This document shows positions 5,823-6,066 of a stretch of 6,066 nt of DNA, piece by piece. The first letter of the stretch is position 1. The number at the start of each line of letters is the position of its first letter. The stretch comes from Thermoplasmata archaeon (GTDB taxonomy: Archaea; Thermoplasmatota; JAKEGO01): the NCBI GenBank assembly GCA_022615805.1, contig JAKEGO010000104.1, forward strand, positions 1 through 6,066, read 5' to 3'. Under the pieces are notes generated by a model. That model was given only the letters and a program-made list of their open reading frames with translations. It made no database searches and was not told where the DNA came from. The position numbers and the translations under genes were made by a program.

Positions 5823-5843
5823 CTGGGGATGTCATCGCCCCAG
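5823..5843 (+). terminator. Hairpin after the isoaspartyl peptidase gene
   Basis: CTGGGG (5823-5828) pairs with CCCCAG (5838-5843) around a nine-base loop, 29 bases past the stop codon, and is followed by the pyrimidine-rich CTCTCAATT. It sits between the two plus-strand genes, just before the next promoter, where a terminator would be expected. There is no long T-run. Confidence 0.4.
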
Positions 5844-5855
5844 CTCTCAATTACG

Positions 5856-5863
5856 TTTAAGTA
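5856..5863 (+). promoter_or_regulatory. Promoter of the DHH gene (leaderless)
   Basis: TTTAAGTA, preceded by CAATTACG, is a TATA-like box centred about 25 bases before the GTG at 5885, so transcription should begin at the start codon. An in-frame TAA at 5858-5860 rules out any start further upstream. Confidence 0.6.
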
Positions 5864-5884
5864 GAGACTTCGAGATGGACGAGC

Positions 5885-6066
5885 GTGGACTTGGACCGCC
5901 TGCGAAAGATCGCCGACAGGTCCCCGGCGCTGGTACTGATGCACTCCCAGGCAGATCCCGACGCCCTCTCGAGCGCGCACCTCCTGGCGAAGGCGTTCAG
6001 AGAGGCCGACATCGGCGTGTTCGATGACCTGAACCAGAACGCGAAGCATGTCGCCGAGCGCCTCGG
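5885..6066 (+). CDS. DHH-family phosphoesterase, first 60 residues (runs off right edge)
   Basis: The DHH family contains metal-dependent phosphoesterases such as RecJ exonucleases, NrnA-type oligoribonuclease/pAp phosphatases and cyclic-dinucleotide phosphodiesterases. The visible part reads MDLDRLRKIADRSPALVLMH and continues SQADPDALSSAHLLAKAF. LMHSQADPDALSSA (18-31) is DHH motif I with metal-ligand candidates H20, D24 and D26, followed by helix AHLLAKAF and a region ending DDLNQNAKHVAERL that resembles stand-alone archaeal DHH proteins. The start is GTG at 5885, fitted by the leaderless promoter. The ATG at 5875 is in another frame and gives no DHH motif. The DHH motif proper and the DHHA1 domain are outside the window, so the exact activity cannot be stated. 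Confidence 0.82.
   Translation, partial: MDLDRLRKIADRSPALVLMHSQADPDALSSAHLLAKAFREADIGVFDDLNQNAKHVAERL

Noticed and set aside
5875..5884. ATG at 5875 as start of the last gene
   Set aside because: It is out of frame with the DHH motif; the GTG at 5885 is in frame and sits at the predicted transcript start.

Overview
The window is a GC-rich stretch of about 6 kb that reads as archaeal, most likely from a high-GC euryarchaeon such as a Thermoplasmatota lineage. That placement is an inference. Every supported gene start is preceded by an AT-rich TATA-like box in otherwise GC-rich DNA. Box centre to start codon is about 24-28 bases for three genes, which implies leaderless transcripts, and about 34-35 bases for three others, which implies leaders of roughly 7-10 bases. 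GTG and TTG starts are both used. No rRNA, tRNA, CRISPR array, insertion sequence or phage gene is visible.

Layout from left to right: (1) a 5'-complete but truncated adenylate kinase gene on the minus strand, running off the left edge, whose last ~60 bases look corrupted by substitutions to G on the coding strand; (2) a GC-rich intergenic stretch with a strong G-quadruplex motif; (3) an unrecognised 195-residue plus-strand protein with a signal peptide, an exterior domain carrying four N-glycosylation sequons, and a C-terminal membrane anchor; (4) a convergent minus-strand PLP enzyme of the SufS-like cysteine desulfurase family with all key catalytic residues; (5) a minus-strand 711-residue OPT-family transporter, followed by two small hairpins; (6) a divergent plus-strand Ntn-hydrolase of the plant-type asparaginase / isoaspartyl peptidase family; (7) the first 60 residues of a plus-strand DHH-family phosphoesterase, cut by the right edge.

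Each gene appears to have its own promoter, so this looks like a row of single-gene units and not one operon. The most plausible functional link is the divergent pair of OPT transporter (peptide or chelate uptake) and isoaspartyl peptidase/asparaginase (breakdown of Asn and isoAsp compounds), which share a 181-base intergenic region. Adenylate kinase and the DHH protein are nucleotide-metabolism housekeeping genes. I see no clear novel multi-gene system. The items most worth a second look are the unknown glycoprotein-like membrane protein, the histidine-rich hydrophilic loop in the transporter, the divergent SufS-like active-site lid, and the corrupted left edge.
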